This document shows positions 19,639-33,500 of a stretch of DNA of 64,000 bases, one piece after another (position 1 is the first letter of the stretch; every line of letters starts with the position of its first letter). Made by a program: the position numbers and the translations under genes. Source of the DNA: Ligula intestinalis (Eukaryota > Platyhelminthes > Cestoda > Diphyllobothriidea > Diphyllobothriidae); assembly GCA_036362985.1 (NCBI GenBank), contig JAYGXS010000009.1, forward strand, positions 12,047,839 to 12,111,838, read 5' to 3'. The notes beneath the pieces are model-generated. The model made no database searches, was not told where the DNA came from, and saw only the letters and a program-made list of their open reading frames with translations.

Positions 19639-22600
19639 CTAGGGGGGATTGAGAGAGGGGGGCAATTGAGATACCATGCCACCGAACAGATGGCGTGCCA
19701 GCATTGCTGGAAGCACACAGAGCATCAAATTGAAGTTAGATTAAACGAACAAGAGAAATTGTTAGGATGGCCGAGCACGTGAGCCACCATCTTTGCCATC
19801 CAGAAAGACAGACACCCTGAGGTCACACCAGACAAAAGCGCGCGAACAGAGGTAAACGCCCAGTCACAAAGAGCTGTGACCACAAGAATGCCTTCGAATT
19901 ATGCTTGTCCTTGAGAGGTCAGCCAGCATCCCATGGCTACCCAGAGGGACCAAAAAGAAGGGACAAAGCGGGCACGGACCGATTGCCTTTTAATGCGAGA
20001 GCCGACACGGGAGGTGGGACTTGCTGCAGACGAGACTGCTGCCGAGAGAAAACCGAAACTCTGTGCTGGAGACGCTCCCGGCGACCCGGAATACAAGCTG
20101 CTGACGGACGCCGAAGACTAGCTGTTAGACACAGGGAACAGAGCGTATGTGCATGCAGAATTAGTGACGGTAAAGCACTATCTGCTATCCTGTTCTGCCT
20201 TCCCTTCCTAACACGTAACTGGGGGACATAACCGGTGTTGACTAGGCGACGAATTATCACAAGTTGCAGCGTATACCTATGAAACAGGCCACAAGTTCAA
20301 GTTTGCAGCCGTCAAGGTACTTGCCCACACAAGAAACCAAACGCGCCGGGAATTGATCGAAGCCTGCTCCACGGACCAGAATTCAGTCAACTGATGTGTT
20401 GAGTTGGCGCTGGCATACAGAGCCTTGCGCAGTCACGTGCAGGCCTACGCTACAGTTAATTGGCCTACATTCCCTGTACTAAGCCCCATTTACGTTGGTA
20501 ACGCCCCGGCGAACGTTGACGTCGCTGACAGCTAATTAACGTACGCCCGCCTCTTTAATCGGTGTGTCTTATCCACTTACGACCCCTGACAGCTTATTGG
20601 TGTACACCCACTATGATCGCCTTTTGTTGCTGTTTCTTATCTCTGACGATGGACTGTTGTAAGAGTTCGAAAGCTCAGGACAATCTGTATACCTAATAAA
20701 AGAGATCTTGTAGCTCTGTGCGGTTCCCATTCCGTTTTTGATTGGCTGGCGTCACAGACTCGCAGGTCACATTGAAACGGCGCCAGCACCTTCTACGCGC
20801 GGAGGTCCGTACCACGCTCACTTTTAGGCACGCGCGCGCCAGTGGCATGCGCGTGTGTGTTTCTCTACTGTACTATCTCCTGACTGCTTTCATTGTTTGG
20901 AAGGAAGCCAGCCTAACCATAAGTCACTTGACGTCACGACAGTTGCCCCGTCGATTTTGATGATGGGCACCACGTGCTCTAACAGCCGCAGCAAACGCTG
21001 AAGCAAGCCGCAAACGACACAAAGGCGAGCTGAGCAAGCGACACAAAGGCTACAGCAAGCAGGGGCAACGCAGAGAACTAGCATGAGAGAGAACAGGAGT
21101 TCAGGCAAACTCGCGCAGAATCTATCCACTTGCTCGCTACTCCCACCTCCGTTTCCGGTGTAAAGACAAAGTCAATAAGACCGGCGATGAGGGAGAGTGT
21201 AGATGGCTGGCGCGGTAATCACTCAACACGCGCATACTTGACACAGCCTTCTCGCTAGGTATGCTCCCGCCTGCGCGTTAGCGCCATAAAGGCCACATTA
21301 AGAGGGAGCCATTTTAACCTGACTGTCAGTCCCCCAAACGCACACACAAAACACACGCGTACGAGAGGACTAACGTTGGGCGGCAACGTTGGGGGCCCGA
21401 TTTTCCCCGTCAGTTGGCAAACCCTCCAAGCGACGGCTTTTAGCGCACCGCGATAGATTCAAGCGCATTCAGATTTATTATAGTGAGGGGAGAAACGCGC
21501 CGAGGGTCAACCTCACTCTCTCCCCCACCGCATAGTGAATGCATAGCTTTTCGGACACCTGAGGTGGGGCCTGAAACCCACTGGGAACGCGAACGCAGTC
21601 ACCAACAGGGAATCAGAACTGAGAGAAAGTGCCAGCGCCTACCAGGCCGCAGGGACCGTGGTTGGCTGATGACTGGCATTGCATATGCATACAGATCATT
21701 CGATCTCAGAAGGGTGAGAGCAGCCCATGCATAAAGCCTGGGCCAACACCCCCCTGAGAGGGGTAACCAATCAGTCACCGACTGAAAGGCAAATAGCTTG
21801 ACCTACTACCACTTGAACCCATATACATACGTCCAGGTAGTCGTGGTCACTTTAAACAAGACCCACCCCTGCCCGCAGGCGGGAACCACAGCAAACGCGT
21901 CTTCGCCGCGTTCGTAGCCACCATCACGGTGGCCAAGGTCTGTTTTATAAAACCTCGCTACGGTGGATCAATCTCTGTTTTTGATGACGGAGCAGCCCCT
22001 TCCGACCACTCTGCTCCAATTTCCCTTCTTCGCCACCGGGATTGAGGCCGACCCGGCAGGGCTGCTGATCCAACGAGGGCTACCAGCCAGCCCCCCCCCC
22101 CCCCCCAGTAATGCGACCTTCTGCCACACCTTCACACAGTGAGTGCATAATCCGGCTGGCCCATTCGAACTGAAGTTCGGCTAGCTCTTAGTTTAGATTG
22201 AATGACCTACCATAATAATCAATTCTAGATCTAACCCTTACAAACTACCATTATGAATAACAGTGGTATTTACAGAAATGCTATAAAAACATACAATATG
22301 ACACATTCTTTGAGCAGTGATAAAGATCTTGGAGAAAAGGTTTTCCCTAATCTTCTAAGCAACTTTTACGACGCAAAGTGGCTATACGAACGATGAATTC
22401 TCGCTACTTCAAACAAATTTGTAAGTGCCGCTAACGAGAGTTAGCCATCATCTCACAAGTGAGGAAGACCTGTACAAGTCATACGACACGACGGTTGATC
22501 CTTCAGATTGTGTTAATTATCCAGTGAAATTCATAGATAGTTTGTAAATATCTGGCATTCCATCGCACAAATTGATCCTGAAGGTTGGTGCACCGACTAT

Positions 22601-25600
22601 ACTAATGAGAAATTTCGATGCACCATGGCCATGTAATGGCACTAGGCTAACTGTCAAGCGGCTGATGTCATATTTGATAGATGGCACAATTATGGCCGGT
22701 TGTGCAAAAAGAGAACCTGTTTATATCCCCCGCATTCCTATCTTACCATCTGATACTACGTTCAATTTCCGACGATTTCAATTACCACTAAAAGTTTGCT
22801 TTGCCATGTCCATCAACAAGTCCCAAGCACAAACCGTCAAGGTGGCTGGAATTGACCTGTAAGAATCGTGTTTTTCCCACGGCTAACTCTACGTTGTCAT
22901 ATCTCCAGTTGGTTCAAAAGGGAATTTATAGGTCTGGGCACCTAACGGCATTTCGAAGAATGTTGTTTACCATGAAGCGTTGGCCTGACGATCATATCTT
23001 TCGCTTTCCTTACGGTGCCTATTAATACCCCATTTATGACCCTCCCTCCTGTAATCCTTTAGTCATTCAAAATTCGGCTCCTTTTGTTTTTCCCTTGCCC
23101 TTTTACCCTACCTTCGTCTTTCCCATCATTACTTTTACGTGTGTCAGATGGACGAGGAGAAAACGCTTTTCTGGGCCTGTGATAATCATCGTGTGAATGT
23201 TATAGTCGGATTTTATTTGCTATATTAACGGCGTGTTAGGACTTGGCCAAAGCATGCGTCTTTAAGCCCGCTTAGTCAACCACTGATGGTGTATGTTCTT
23301 CGTACCACCCTGTGCCACGTGCTTTGTCTCATGTCCTGACCACCTGACCTCGTTGGCTGCCTTCGCATTCGTTAATACACCCCGAACTTTATTCCCGTGC
23401 CCTCATTCACCACTCCCCATGGTCTTTGTGTACCGCATCGTGTCCTTATTCGCCCCTCGTTCTTTGGTTCTTGTCCCGTAGCCTTATTCCCTTATAAACT
23501 GGCAGCAACTCATCTGCGTCATTTGAACGATTGTTCGTCTAAGAATCTGGAATTTATGTCCATCCTACTTTGATTTTTAACTGGCATTTTTACCTATCAT
23601 GCACTATTAATCTTACTGTATATTTCTGTAGGACCACCATATCCGAGATATTCAGACTGTCTTTTGGCACCACACCACCGAGTTATCCCGACCATCTCTG
23701 GATACACATAAGGAATATCCGAGTTATCCCGATTGTCTTTTGAAATGGCAACTGACCTCGGGTGCGTATATTCAGGTGACAAAATTAGCACTGAATCAGG
23801 AAGGACTAAACAATATCTACAGGGCCTAAAATTAGTTTCTACTCAAGTGTCGCGGTTAGGGCTGTAACACTATGCTGCGTCAGGAGCGGACCCTCTAGCA
23901 CAGACCGGAAATTATTTTTCAATCACAAGTCAACGTCTTTGTCGACGATGTCCACTGGATGCCGAGGGCAGTGAACAGCGCGTTATCTACCATACCTTCT
24001 AACCATCCTCGGCCCGGTGTCAGGAAGGCCGAGGGCGGGATCGAGAGTCACTGGCCTGATAATGTGTAGCGGTTTACCCGTTAGCCTAGCTGCTAGCTAA
24101 CTGGCGCGTCCACAGGTGGCGCATAGTGGAACGACCTTCAGTGAAGGCTAGCTGTGAAATCAGCGGACTCTCGGGTCTAACGAAGTTCAGACCAGCAGCG
24201 GCAGTGCTACCAAGGCGTTGAGGGCTGAAGTCTGGCAAGCTAAAAGCCTATAGGGTGTCGCAAAGCCTGGCGACGGCGCTGTGACATGGTGAGCGTGAAC
24301 CGCCACTAAATAGGTTCGCTTGCCACCGCTACCAGGTGGTTAGGCTAATGAGCCCAAGCTCTAGCTAGAGGAGACAACCTCAAAGAAAAAATCCGGGCGG
24401 ACCCACGCGTACTCACAATTCCCAAGACACCTCATGAGAGTACAGAGGACGTAATAAACTTACCCATTTGTGAGGGTAAAGGCTGTTGCTGCTGTTGTTG
24501 GGAGAGTTTGAGTTCGGACATCTGGTTTGCGATCTGGTCGGGATTGAACATGAGCGGTCGCATGTGTTGTTGTTGCTGCTGCTGTCGCATGGGCATGCCA
24601 CCGGGGCTAGCGGCAGCATTGGGAAAATGTGATGGCAGCCGCGGTACCCCGACACGAGGGTTGATGAGCTCGTCACTGAGGCCACCCAAGTGGGCAGCAG
24701 CGTTGGCTAGGGGTGGCGGTGGGCCCATTGGAGATTGCTGGTGCACAGACAGCTTCAGGGCCGTCAACTGGTTTCGCACCTGCTTCAGACGTTGCTCATG
24801 AGCCTCGATCTGCTGCGCGATTTGCTGGTCTTGCAGTTTCAACTCCTGCAGCAGGGGGTTGGGCGCGGGGCCCACGTTCATTTTGCACAGCTGGTGTTGC
24901 TTATGCACAATTTCCTGTGTGGCGGGAGGAAAGGGTGGAGAAAGCGGAGGTTTATGTTAGGGGGAAGGACTCAAAATAAGGCCCTTGAAGATAATCTTCC
25001 AAGTTGAACAGCATACAGAACCTTCACTAGGCAAAAATCTGCCAATGTTCTTCTTAGCGGGAAGGCTAGTTGAGTCATAGCTCAACAGGGAGACTTGCAA
25101 AACGGAAAATAACCCGGAAACCAGCCAGGGACACAACGATCATACGGCTATATCTCCGCAACAACAGCCTAGACAGGTTCAATCATACAAGCAGATTCCA
25201 AAGAGAAGTAAAAAAACTCTTGACACAGATCCAACAATTGTACAGAAAATAAACACGGCAAAAATGCGCCTTCTCTATAGAAATGCACAATGCGTCGTCA
25301 AAAGACGACAGTAGAATACCTATACATATCATGAAATGTCAACCGGAATGCTAAAATGCGCGTTTGATTCGTAATATTCACTAGCGCGTAGTTTGATCCG
25401 AAGATGAATCAGTCAGGACAGGACTTTGGCTTTCGAACAAGTTCCCTGCCGGCCGGGCGGCCGGAAAAACCAAACAGAAAAAATGGCTGCTTAATGTAAT
25501 TTTTTTGCATTAAAATAGATTTTATAGAAGACGAACGAAAGCAGGCCCTTTTGAGCTCATTTTGTAGTAAGTTACGCCTTCCGTAAATGTTATACTTGAA

Positions 25601-27539
25601 GAATGACAATCATTCGAGCTCAAAACCAGTTTTCAACTGCCGATCTACTTTTACCCACGCATTAGGAGTTTCCAAACTACATGATGTTGTCTAAAGAAAA
25701 GGACATATTTCTTTGCACTATAAGGAAGATCTTACAATGCACATAGAAGATTTTAACGATCGGGGACCATATTGTATACTTTTTAAACAGATTCCATGCT
25801 TTATCAATGGATAATTAACGATTATTAAAAAGCACAAAATTAGAAAATTTGTTAAAATTGAAAGATATATTATTTTAATATCTATCATCAAGTAAAACAT
25901 AAAGACGTAATTTGCTATCAAACGAATACAAGAAAATGTAGTTTGTGTATGTTATCTATAAAATGATTTGCGGATACAAAGGTACCGCAAATAAATGCGA
26001 TAAACTAATACTATTTAAGCAGTTTTGTTTCAACAGGAAAGAAGCTCGTTCGAAAGCCGGACTTTTGACGCGGCTGATATTTTGGGATAATGATGCACAA
26101 TAATTAATATCACAATCGTACTAAGGTAATTTTTTGAATCAAAAACATATCTCAGAATTCCGGTTAAAACTTACTGTACCTGAATTTAAACTCCTACTCC
26201 CACAGACTCAGAGAGAAATCGTCGTCGTAACATAGCATGTATGGCGTAAATAACACTACTGTAGACAAAGATGGAACTGGTTATGGCAAAACTCCCGGAA
26301 ACAAAACTGTTGTACATATATTTGAAGAGGCTAACGGTTTACACAGTTCCCCGAAAGGCAGAAGGACTGAAAAACAAAATGCTGACAACTTAACTGCCAA
26401 AAATTAGTCAGGGAAGGAATCGTACGTTAATTAATAATTGAATAGTCATGACATGTTGTAAACTCATAACAAGTGTGAGCCACACGACATGCATTTGATC
26501 AAATACCCCGAAAAACAACGACGGATTCTTTTTTCCTAATGAAGCCAAACCCCAACCAACAAACCCAAAATTTGACATTAACCCGAACGCTAAGCTTAAC
26601 CTCAACCCTCACTTTAACCCTAAGCCTAATTTTTCAAGCATTTGGCACAAAGCCACATGTATTGTGGACGGTTCATGTTTAGGCGGCCATACAAGTCTTT
26701 ATTACCAGAAAGTAATCGCGAAGGTAAGAACGTTCGGTCCTTTTAACAGACATTCTCCTTACACTATACGCAAACGGCTTGGTGGGAGGGAGGGGGCAAG
26801 TCTTCAGTTTAAGACATGAGTAGACGGGTTTTTAAACCGTCAGATTCTGCATCTAATCTCCTCAGCTATTGGTTAGCAAGCTCTAGAAGTCGACTAGCGC
26901 ACAGAGAGGCAAGATAGTGAGGTGGACACGGACGAATCCATCACGGCAAATCAGCGTATCCAGCACTCTAGTAAGCCTGAAGCGATTGACTCTACGCGCC
27001 ACGAGTCATGGCTTAGAAAGCTGTTGTCTGTGTTCAGAACCCAGCGTCGGACTTCAATGAGCTTTGCGGCAGTGCCACTGATTCGAGATTGGAGTCATTT
27101 ATAGCGCAGCTTGGTACATGCAGTGGGGACACGCCTCTAATTGGGCAACGGTGCCAGATCAAGGACAGTAACACTGAGCTCGTGAGGTGGACGACAAAGA
27201 CCGTGCCCAAACCACCTTAGTCGTCTTTATTCTGCTGCCTGGGGCATCTTTGCGATGTCGTCGCAGAGAATGCGGAGGAAATCGGTGTACTTCAGTCGAA
27301 GGATGGCCCTAAAGCAGTGGTGATTAAATAATCCTAGGCTTCGCTCATATTCCACACGCACAGCCCAGCATTCAGTCATAGAGAAGGACAGACCGGATGG
27401 ATGCATGATGTACGCGTATTTCCGTGGCAATGGAGATATCGCATCGGGCCCATAAGCACTTTTTAAGACTTGAGAACATCCGCCCAGCGGTATCGATCCG
27501 GCAGGCAACACGTCATTACTCGCAATAACACCAACCTGT

Positions 27540-27570
<31 letters not shown>

Positions 27571-30500
27571 TCTAATTCATCAAGTTGACAATCATCAGTG
27601 TCGAGCGGTGGCTTCTCCCGGCCAGAGATGCAGCTTGAATCCATCTGTCTTCCCAGTGGTTATAGACAAACTGAACGACTTAGCTGCCTCATTCACCTGT
27701 GGCACCATGGACTGCAGGTCTACAAAACTTAAAACTAGAAAGGCAATAGCATCACTGTAGTCGAGATCAGTCAGCCGGCGTCCGGGTGCAAGCTGAACAT
27801 TTTCCTTTTCATTTAGGAGCTTCCCGAGGATCCAGTCAAGGTTCTGCAAGATCTTTATGCACCAGAACTTACACAGTATTGGGCCGGTAACAGGTCTTCA
27901 TCATGGTGATGATTTTTGATGGCACACCAATATCCGCCACAGAGATTCACGATGGACAGAATCGAATGCGGCGGCTAAGCCAAAAAAGCAGACAGCCGTC
28001 GATTGTTGGCAGCTATGGCGGAATCCAGGGATGCATCCCAGCGTGTATACCACGCCCGGCACGGAAGGGGAGGGGTGGGTTTCGACCTCCAGCCACACAC
28101 GGCCTGCAAATCGCCCGAAAGACGGGACCTTGGCCTTGTCGTGCACTGCGCCCGCCCACCTTGACATTTTCCTACAAGGTGGGTGCGGGATAACGGAGGG
28201 CGATAGGCACACAGTACTTACTTTTTCATTCTATTAACTACTTTCACCGCAATTCGTTAGCGCCGCACCCATCTTATGGGTCAACCGGTGCGTAAAGTCT
28301 TTTGCGAAGCCCAAATTGTCATGCCGGGTGAGGATATAACCGTCAGTCCTTAGGGAGTGTTGAGGAAAACAACGTCATTAGCCTGCAAAGGGATTTTGAT
28401 GGACTGTAACACGAGGGAATACTAGAGGAAATCCGAACTGCCGAAATCTGTATACTTAATAAAAGTGAGTTGTCTGTCTGTCGTGTGTGCCTCCGTTATC
28501 ATTGGTCGAATGGTCACCTCAAAAAGCCTTCTGCGCCTTCGACGCACGTGTGTGTTTCTATACTGTCCGAGCGCCTGACTGCTTTCATTGTTTGGGCGTC
28601 TCATTCTTCCGTGCGCGTGAGGATTCAGCGATCATGGCGCTGTCGCCCCGAATGACACCAGACGTGACAGGCGGATGTGAATACGCCACTGGGGTTGGGC
28701 GGGGGTGGGGGAGGGGTCGTCGCGGCCGCTTGAAACGTCACCCCCCTCCTCCCGCCGCTAATGCAGCAAGGGCTATAACGGTGTTTACGCAGCTATTTCA
28801 TACTTACTGACGTAAACCCCTTGACCTACTATCAATTGGACCCCTCGTTGCTTACGCGTAGGTTGTCGCGGGGTAGCTCTTAGATGAGATTGAATGGCCT
28901 ACCACATAAATCCCTTCACTTTCAATCTAACTCTTACAGACTATCATTATGGACAACAGTGATGCCGTCCGAAATGTTCTGAACACAAACAACCCGACAA
29001 ACGATGATGGGCCGTTGACTGAAGGCAACGTTGTAAACTTACTTATTTTCTACCCAATGTTATTTTGTTCAGAATAATAACCTATTTGTAGGTTCTACCT
29101 CATTAGGTAGAAAAGGAATTAGAGCAGCCGCGAGAACACAAGTTCAGATGAAGGAACAGAAGATATTTGCCAATGTTAATAGACGTTCGCAAGAAACACA
29201 AGTAGAAAGACGGCTTCGCCTGCTGCAAAGAAGACACGAAGATGCGATTCGCCATCCAACTAACCACCCCCAAGAAACCGAAGTCCAAACCCTGCGAAGA
29301 AGAGAGCTAGGTATGATAAGAGATTCGCAACGTCGGCAAAACGAATTACCCAGACGTAGAAGTACACGTCTGGCTATGCAAGCATCACAAAGAGCGGATC
29401 TACGCTCAACCGATGCTGGAAACTCAAGTTCGCAACCAATTCACATACGGTTTGGCGACTCTGGCCCGTTGGTTGCTTCCATAAACGCTAAGTATGGAAC
29501 AAAGCCTCACTCAATTACAACCCAAGTCTTGGTTATGCGGGAGATGCAAATGTTTGCATTGGGAAGATGGTGGAAGTTTGTGGACATCGTCAGGCAAAAA
29601 ATTGATTGGTGAGACAATCGGCATGGGTTGTTCCCACGGCAAAGTTCTACTGAATAACTTCCCCAAACCACCAGAAATACTCTAAACATTACTTGCTGGT
29701 AATACCGACGACTCGAAAAATTTTCTTTCGAACATAAGAAAATACAACGGGGCGTTTCAAATGACCTCCTTTGGTGCCAACATTGTTCATGAGGTTGGCT
29801 TATGCCTACCTTTAAGGTAGAAGGCCCAGTTTGCCCCCGGATCGGACCGTTACTACATCCTCCTGATGGCGAGCCGACATTTCTACAGGCTCAAAGCCGA
29901 TCCCGAGTGTACCCAGGCTTGAAAAATCACATAATATTGTCCCATTAAGACATGCTACACCAGCGCAACAGCTACGTTAACAGTTCCAAGTCCGCCCTGG
30001 AGATGCACGCTTCCATTGACTTTACTATTGCCATAGATGCCGATAAACGTCCTCATGGAGAAGACCGACGAAAATGTAATGCTCCCACATGCACCGAGGT
30101 GGCCGTCATCATGTCAGAAACAAGCACGGCAACAGGGATAGTCTTGAGAAAGAGAGACGACAGGCTGCAAAGGATATATGGGACACACCGTTCGTACGAG
30201 GCCTTACAACACCCTCTCATGCATGTTAATGGTGAAGACGGTTACCACTTCGGTATACCTCAAATTGGCACCCGTAAAACAGTAAGTTGTAAAGCCTTCT
30301 TTTCTTACCACTTTATGATTCGAGAACGAACTTTCAACCTGCTTTGTCGATTCAAAACGTTGTTCCTTCAATTTGCTGTTGATATGTTTGCCTAAATGGA
30401 AACAGCGCCTTTGCTATTTCCGCACACACCAGAAACAACTTCGCGTGGACAACTTCATCCACCTTGGAGACAATGTCCTTTCTGATGGTGGTAATGATGC

Positions 30501-33500
30501 TGGTCGCGGTCAACCTTTCATCTTGCCGTCAAGCCACATTGGGTCTCCTTGCTATATGCATGAGAAAACTCAAGATAGGTTGGTTTATGCACCCGGATCT
30601 ATTCATTACGTTTACCTGCAACCCATCGCGGCCTGAAATTACTGATGAGTTGTTCCCCGGTCAAAAGCCACAGGACCGCCGTAATTTGTCCGCATTGGTA
30701 TTCCAGCTTAAGTTGAAAACCATGAGACTCATCACAAAATTCAAAGTTTTCGGTGATGTTCAGTATCACATGTACACTGGAGAGTGGCAAAAGAGGGGAT
30801 TACCCCACGCTCACATTTTGGTCTGGCTAAAGGAAAGATTGCACTCTTCCGATGTCGACAAATTGATATGCAGAGTTGCCGGACCGATCCGTTGACCCTG
30901 TCCTGTTTATAACGATCAAAACTCAAATGGTGCATGGCCCATGCGGTCAGATAAATCCCAACAGCCTTTGAATGAAGGATGGGAAATGTACCAAGAGATA
31001 TTCCAAGCGTTTCCTAGATGCAACTCAGACCGATGGAGATGGTTACCTTCTTTATCGAAGGCGAAAACCTGAGATTGGCGGATTCGAAGCAGTTATCGAT
31101 GAAGGGGAAACGGTGGTGTGGTAATTGATAACCCTTGGATTGTGCCGTACTGTCCCTTACTGTCAAAAGTATTCAATGCCCACATCAATGCTGAACTTTG
31201 CAACTGGTCGATGTCTATCAGCTTTGTCTGCAAGTACATCAACAAAGGATCCGATGCCGCAATGTACTCCCTCAACCGCTGTAAAAACAATGGTGAGATT
31301 ACCCAGTACGAAATGGGCAGATACATCAGCAGTAATGAAGCATTTTGGAGAATCTTTGGTTTTGATATCCATAACCGTTTTCCGGCCACTGAACATTTAA
31401 GCGTCCACCTGGATATGGACAACGGATTTACTTTACGGAAGGACTCCTCTCGGATTAGCTTCAGAGTCCCAAAGGTACAACTTTGACTGTTTTCTTCAAC
31501 TTGTGCCAGCAAGATTCGTTTGCCCAGACTCTTTTGTACATTCAGGTCTCCTCATACTACACATGGAATCGAAACAACTGGGGCTCGACAAAAGGTAGGA
31601 ATTCCAGTTGACGGACATCCGGGCATCAAGTATGATGTGAAAATGGGCAGAATATACAGTGTTCACTCCTCTCAACAAGAATGCTTCTATTTACGAATGT
31701 TACTCCATGAAGTTAAAGGTCCAACATCGTTTGAAGATCTCAGGACGATTGACGGTTTTCTGTGTTCAACCTACAGAGAAGCCCGCACGAGGCCTGGTCT
31801 GCTTCAAGATGATAATCAGTGGGAGAATACCATTGCTGAAGCTGTCGTTGTTAACGCTCCATTTCAATTACGACGGCTACTGGCGTTCTTAATTAGAAGT
31901 TGTGAGTTGAACTGCCCCTATAATCTGCGGTTAAAGTACAGAAATTATGTGTCGGGAGACTACCGACGTCAACTACAGTTGCAAAGTGTCAATGTTCCCA
32001 TAGACTTCAAAGCGGACAACAACATGTAAGGAAGCTCAAGGCGAAGCCGGCTTCCACGCTAGTACGTAATAATTCATTTGAAGTCTACTGGTCGAATGCG
32101 TACATATTGCAACGGGGTTCCTTTTAAAACTGGCAATGCCTGAAAGGACATCGATACTCTGATACGATGTAAGAAGCGCAACATAGCCCTCAAGGGCGGT
32201 GGAACTTTTATAATAGTCTGTGAGGACCATATGTAAGTCAAATGGTCTGGACGTCAATATATACCCAGAGTTCTTGTTTGGCCTCAGTTGGAGTAGGAAG
32301 TCCAAGCCTGGAGGGCATAAATGACTAGGTACATGAAAACTTTAGAAAGATTTCAAGGACACGCCGCCAGAATGCTTCCTAAACTGAAATTTTTTGGAAC
32401 GTACAGCAGTTCACTTAAAATTTGTTCGTCCTCAGGAGGTCAACCCAGCGAAAATGCTAAGCTGCTTAAATGTCACTAATGACACTAGCTGCGGGGTAAT
32501 TTTTCAGTTGGTGGAGAAGTGGAACGTCCGCGGTTATAGAAGGAAGACCAAGAAGCAAAGTGCGAGATATTTCTAACGCTCCGAGTTTTGTGGAAGTGAA
32601 TTACGCTATCCGCTATTGTGTTCGAAACCGAGGTGCCCAGTATCTTCAAGCAGGGACTAAATTGTCAGAGGTTAAGAAATTCACTCTAGTTATTAAGATG
32701 AATAATAATGAGCGGATATCGGTCTTTTGCCTTTTATGGCTTGTTATATTACGTGATGGAGCACTCTACTTGTGTCAATTAAGTAATAACTAATATACGC
32801 GTGTGTAATGAAAATGGATGAATCCACCGGTTGGTAAGTTGAAATTTTTCTTCCACTGTAAGTTTTTGGTCGAGTTAGGGAGGACAGATTTCAGAACCAA
32901 ATATCATGGCCTTATATGCAGTACTTCCCATGTTTTCGAAAATTCCGGGGTGTCTATGAGCAACCACCATATTTTATTCGTCACAACGACCAACACGTAA
33001 CGCGGTGGCAGACAATATGAGGTTGCACTTGTGAAGGTTTGGACTTTTCTGATGACTAATCGTCTAGAATGCGTCTTAGATGCTTGGTCTTACAAGAAAC
33101 AGGCCGCATGCATTGCCGTCAAGTCGACAAGCTACACCGTACGGCAAAAGACAGATGACTATGGTGGTTCGGCGCACCTTTACTACCCATCCCACGAGTT
33201 CGCTACAGCTTCCCTAAATCCAATGTTTCCTGTCGTAAGAGGACGATGAAATGCGATGGTTTTTAGATTTAAGTCTTAGGGGTTCCCCGTTTGCGCAGCC
33301 TGACGCACGTGGAAGCACTAAAGAGGACATTACAGTGTTTCACTAGAACAGGGTTTATCCGTGCCGGCTGGCTAGTAGCCGTTGTTGGATCAGGAGCCCC
33401 GCCGGGTGGGCCGGCGAGGAGTCGGAACAGCATGGTCGGGAGGGGCTGCTTCGTCATCAAAAACACAGACGGAGAGGAAGGGAGATAGAATGTTGGACTA

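Larger units (their letters stand above)
20684..23030 (+). mobile_element. Helitron copy 1 (internally deleted, Rep lost)
   Basis: The start TCTGTATACCTAATAAAAG follows A at 20,683, as Helitrons begin with TC after A. The next 300 bases and the segment 21,790-22,300 (GACCTACTACCACTTG, then GATTGAATGACCTACCA, then ACTACCATTATGAATAACAG) match Helitron copy 2 at 28,447-28,980 in order. The Rep part is absent; sequence jumps from the protein start to the helicase end. Repeat R1 copy 3 (21,413-21,500) and a C-16 run (22,091-22,106) lie inside. The exact 3' end is not identified, so the right limit is set at the end of the helicase remnant. It lies in the GW182 intron between exons 7 and 8, antisense to the gene. 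Confidence 0.75.

Noticed and set aside
18843..19850. Plus-strand frames opposite the GW182 RRM exon
   Set aside because: They mirror the Gly/Ser-rich minus-strand coding sequence; composition explains their openness.
24081..24110. 3' end of Helitron copy 1 at GCTGCTAGCTAA
   Set aside because: No CTAG followed by T with a preceding GC hairpin; the true end of copy 1 remains unknown.
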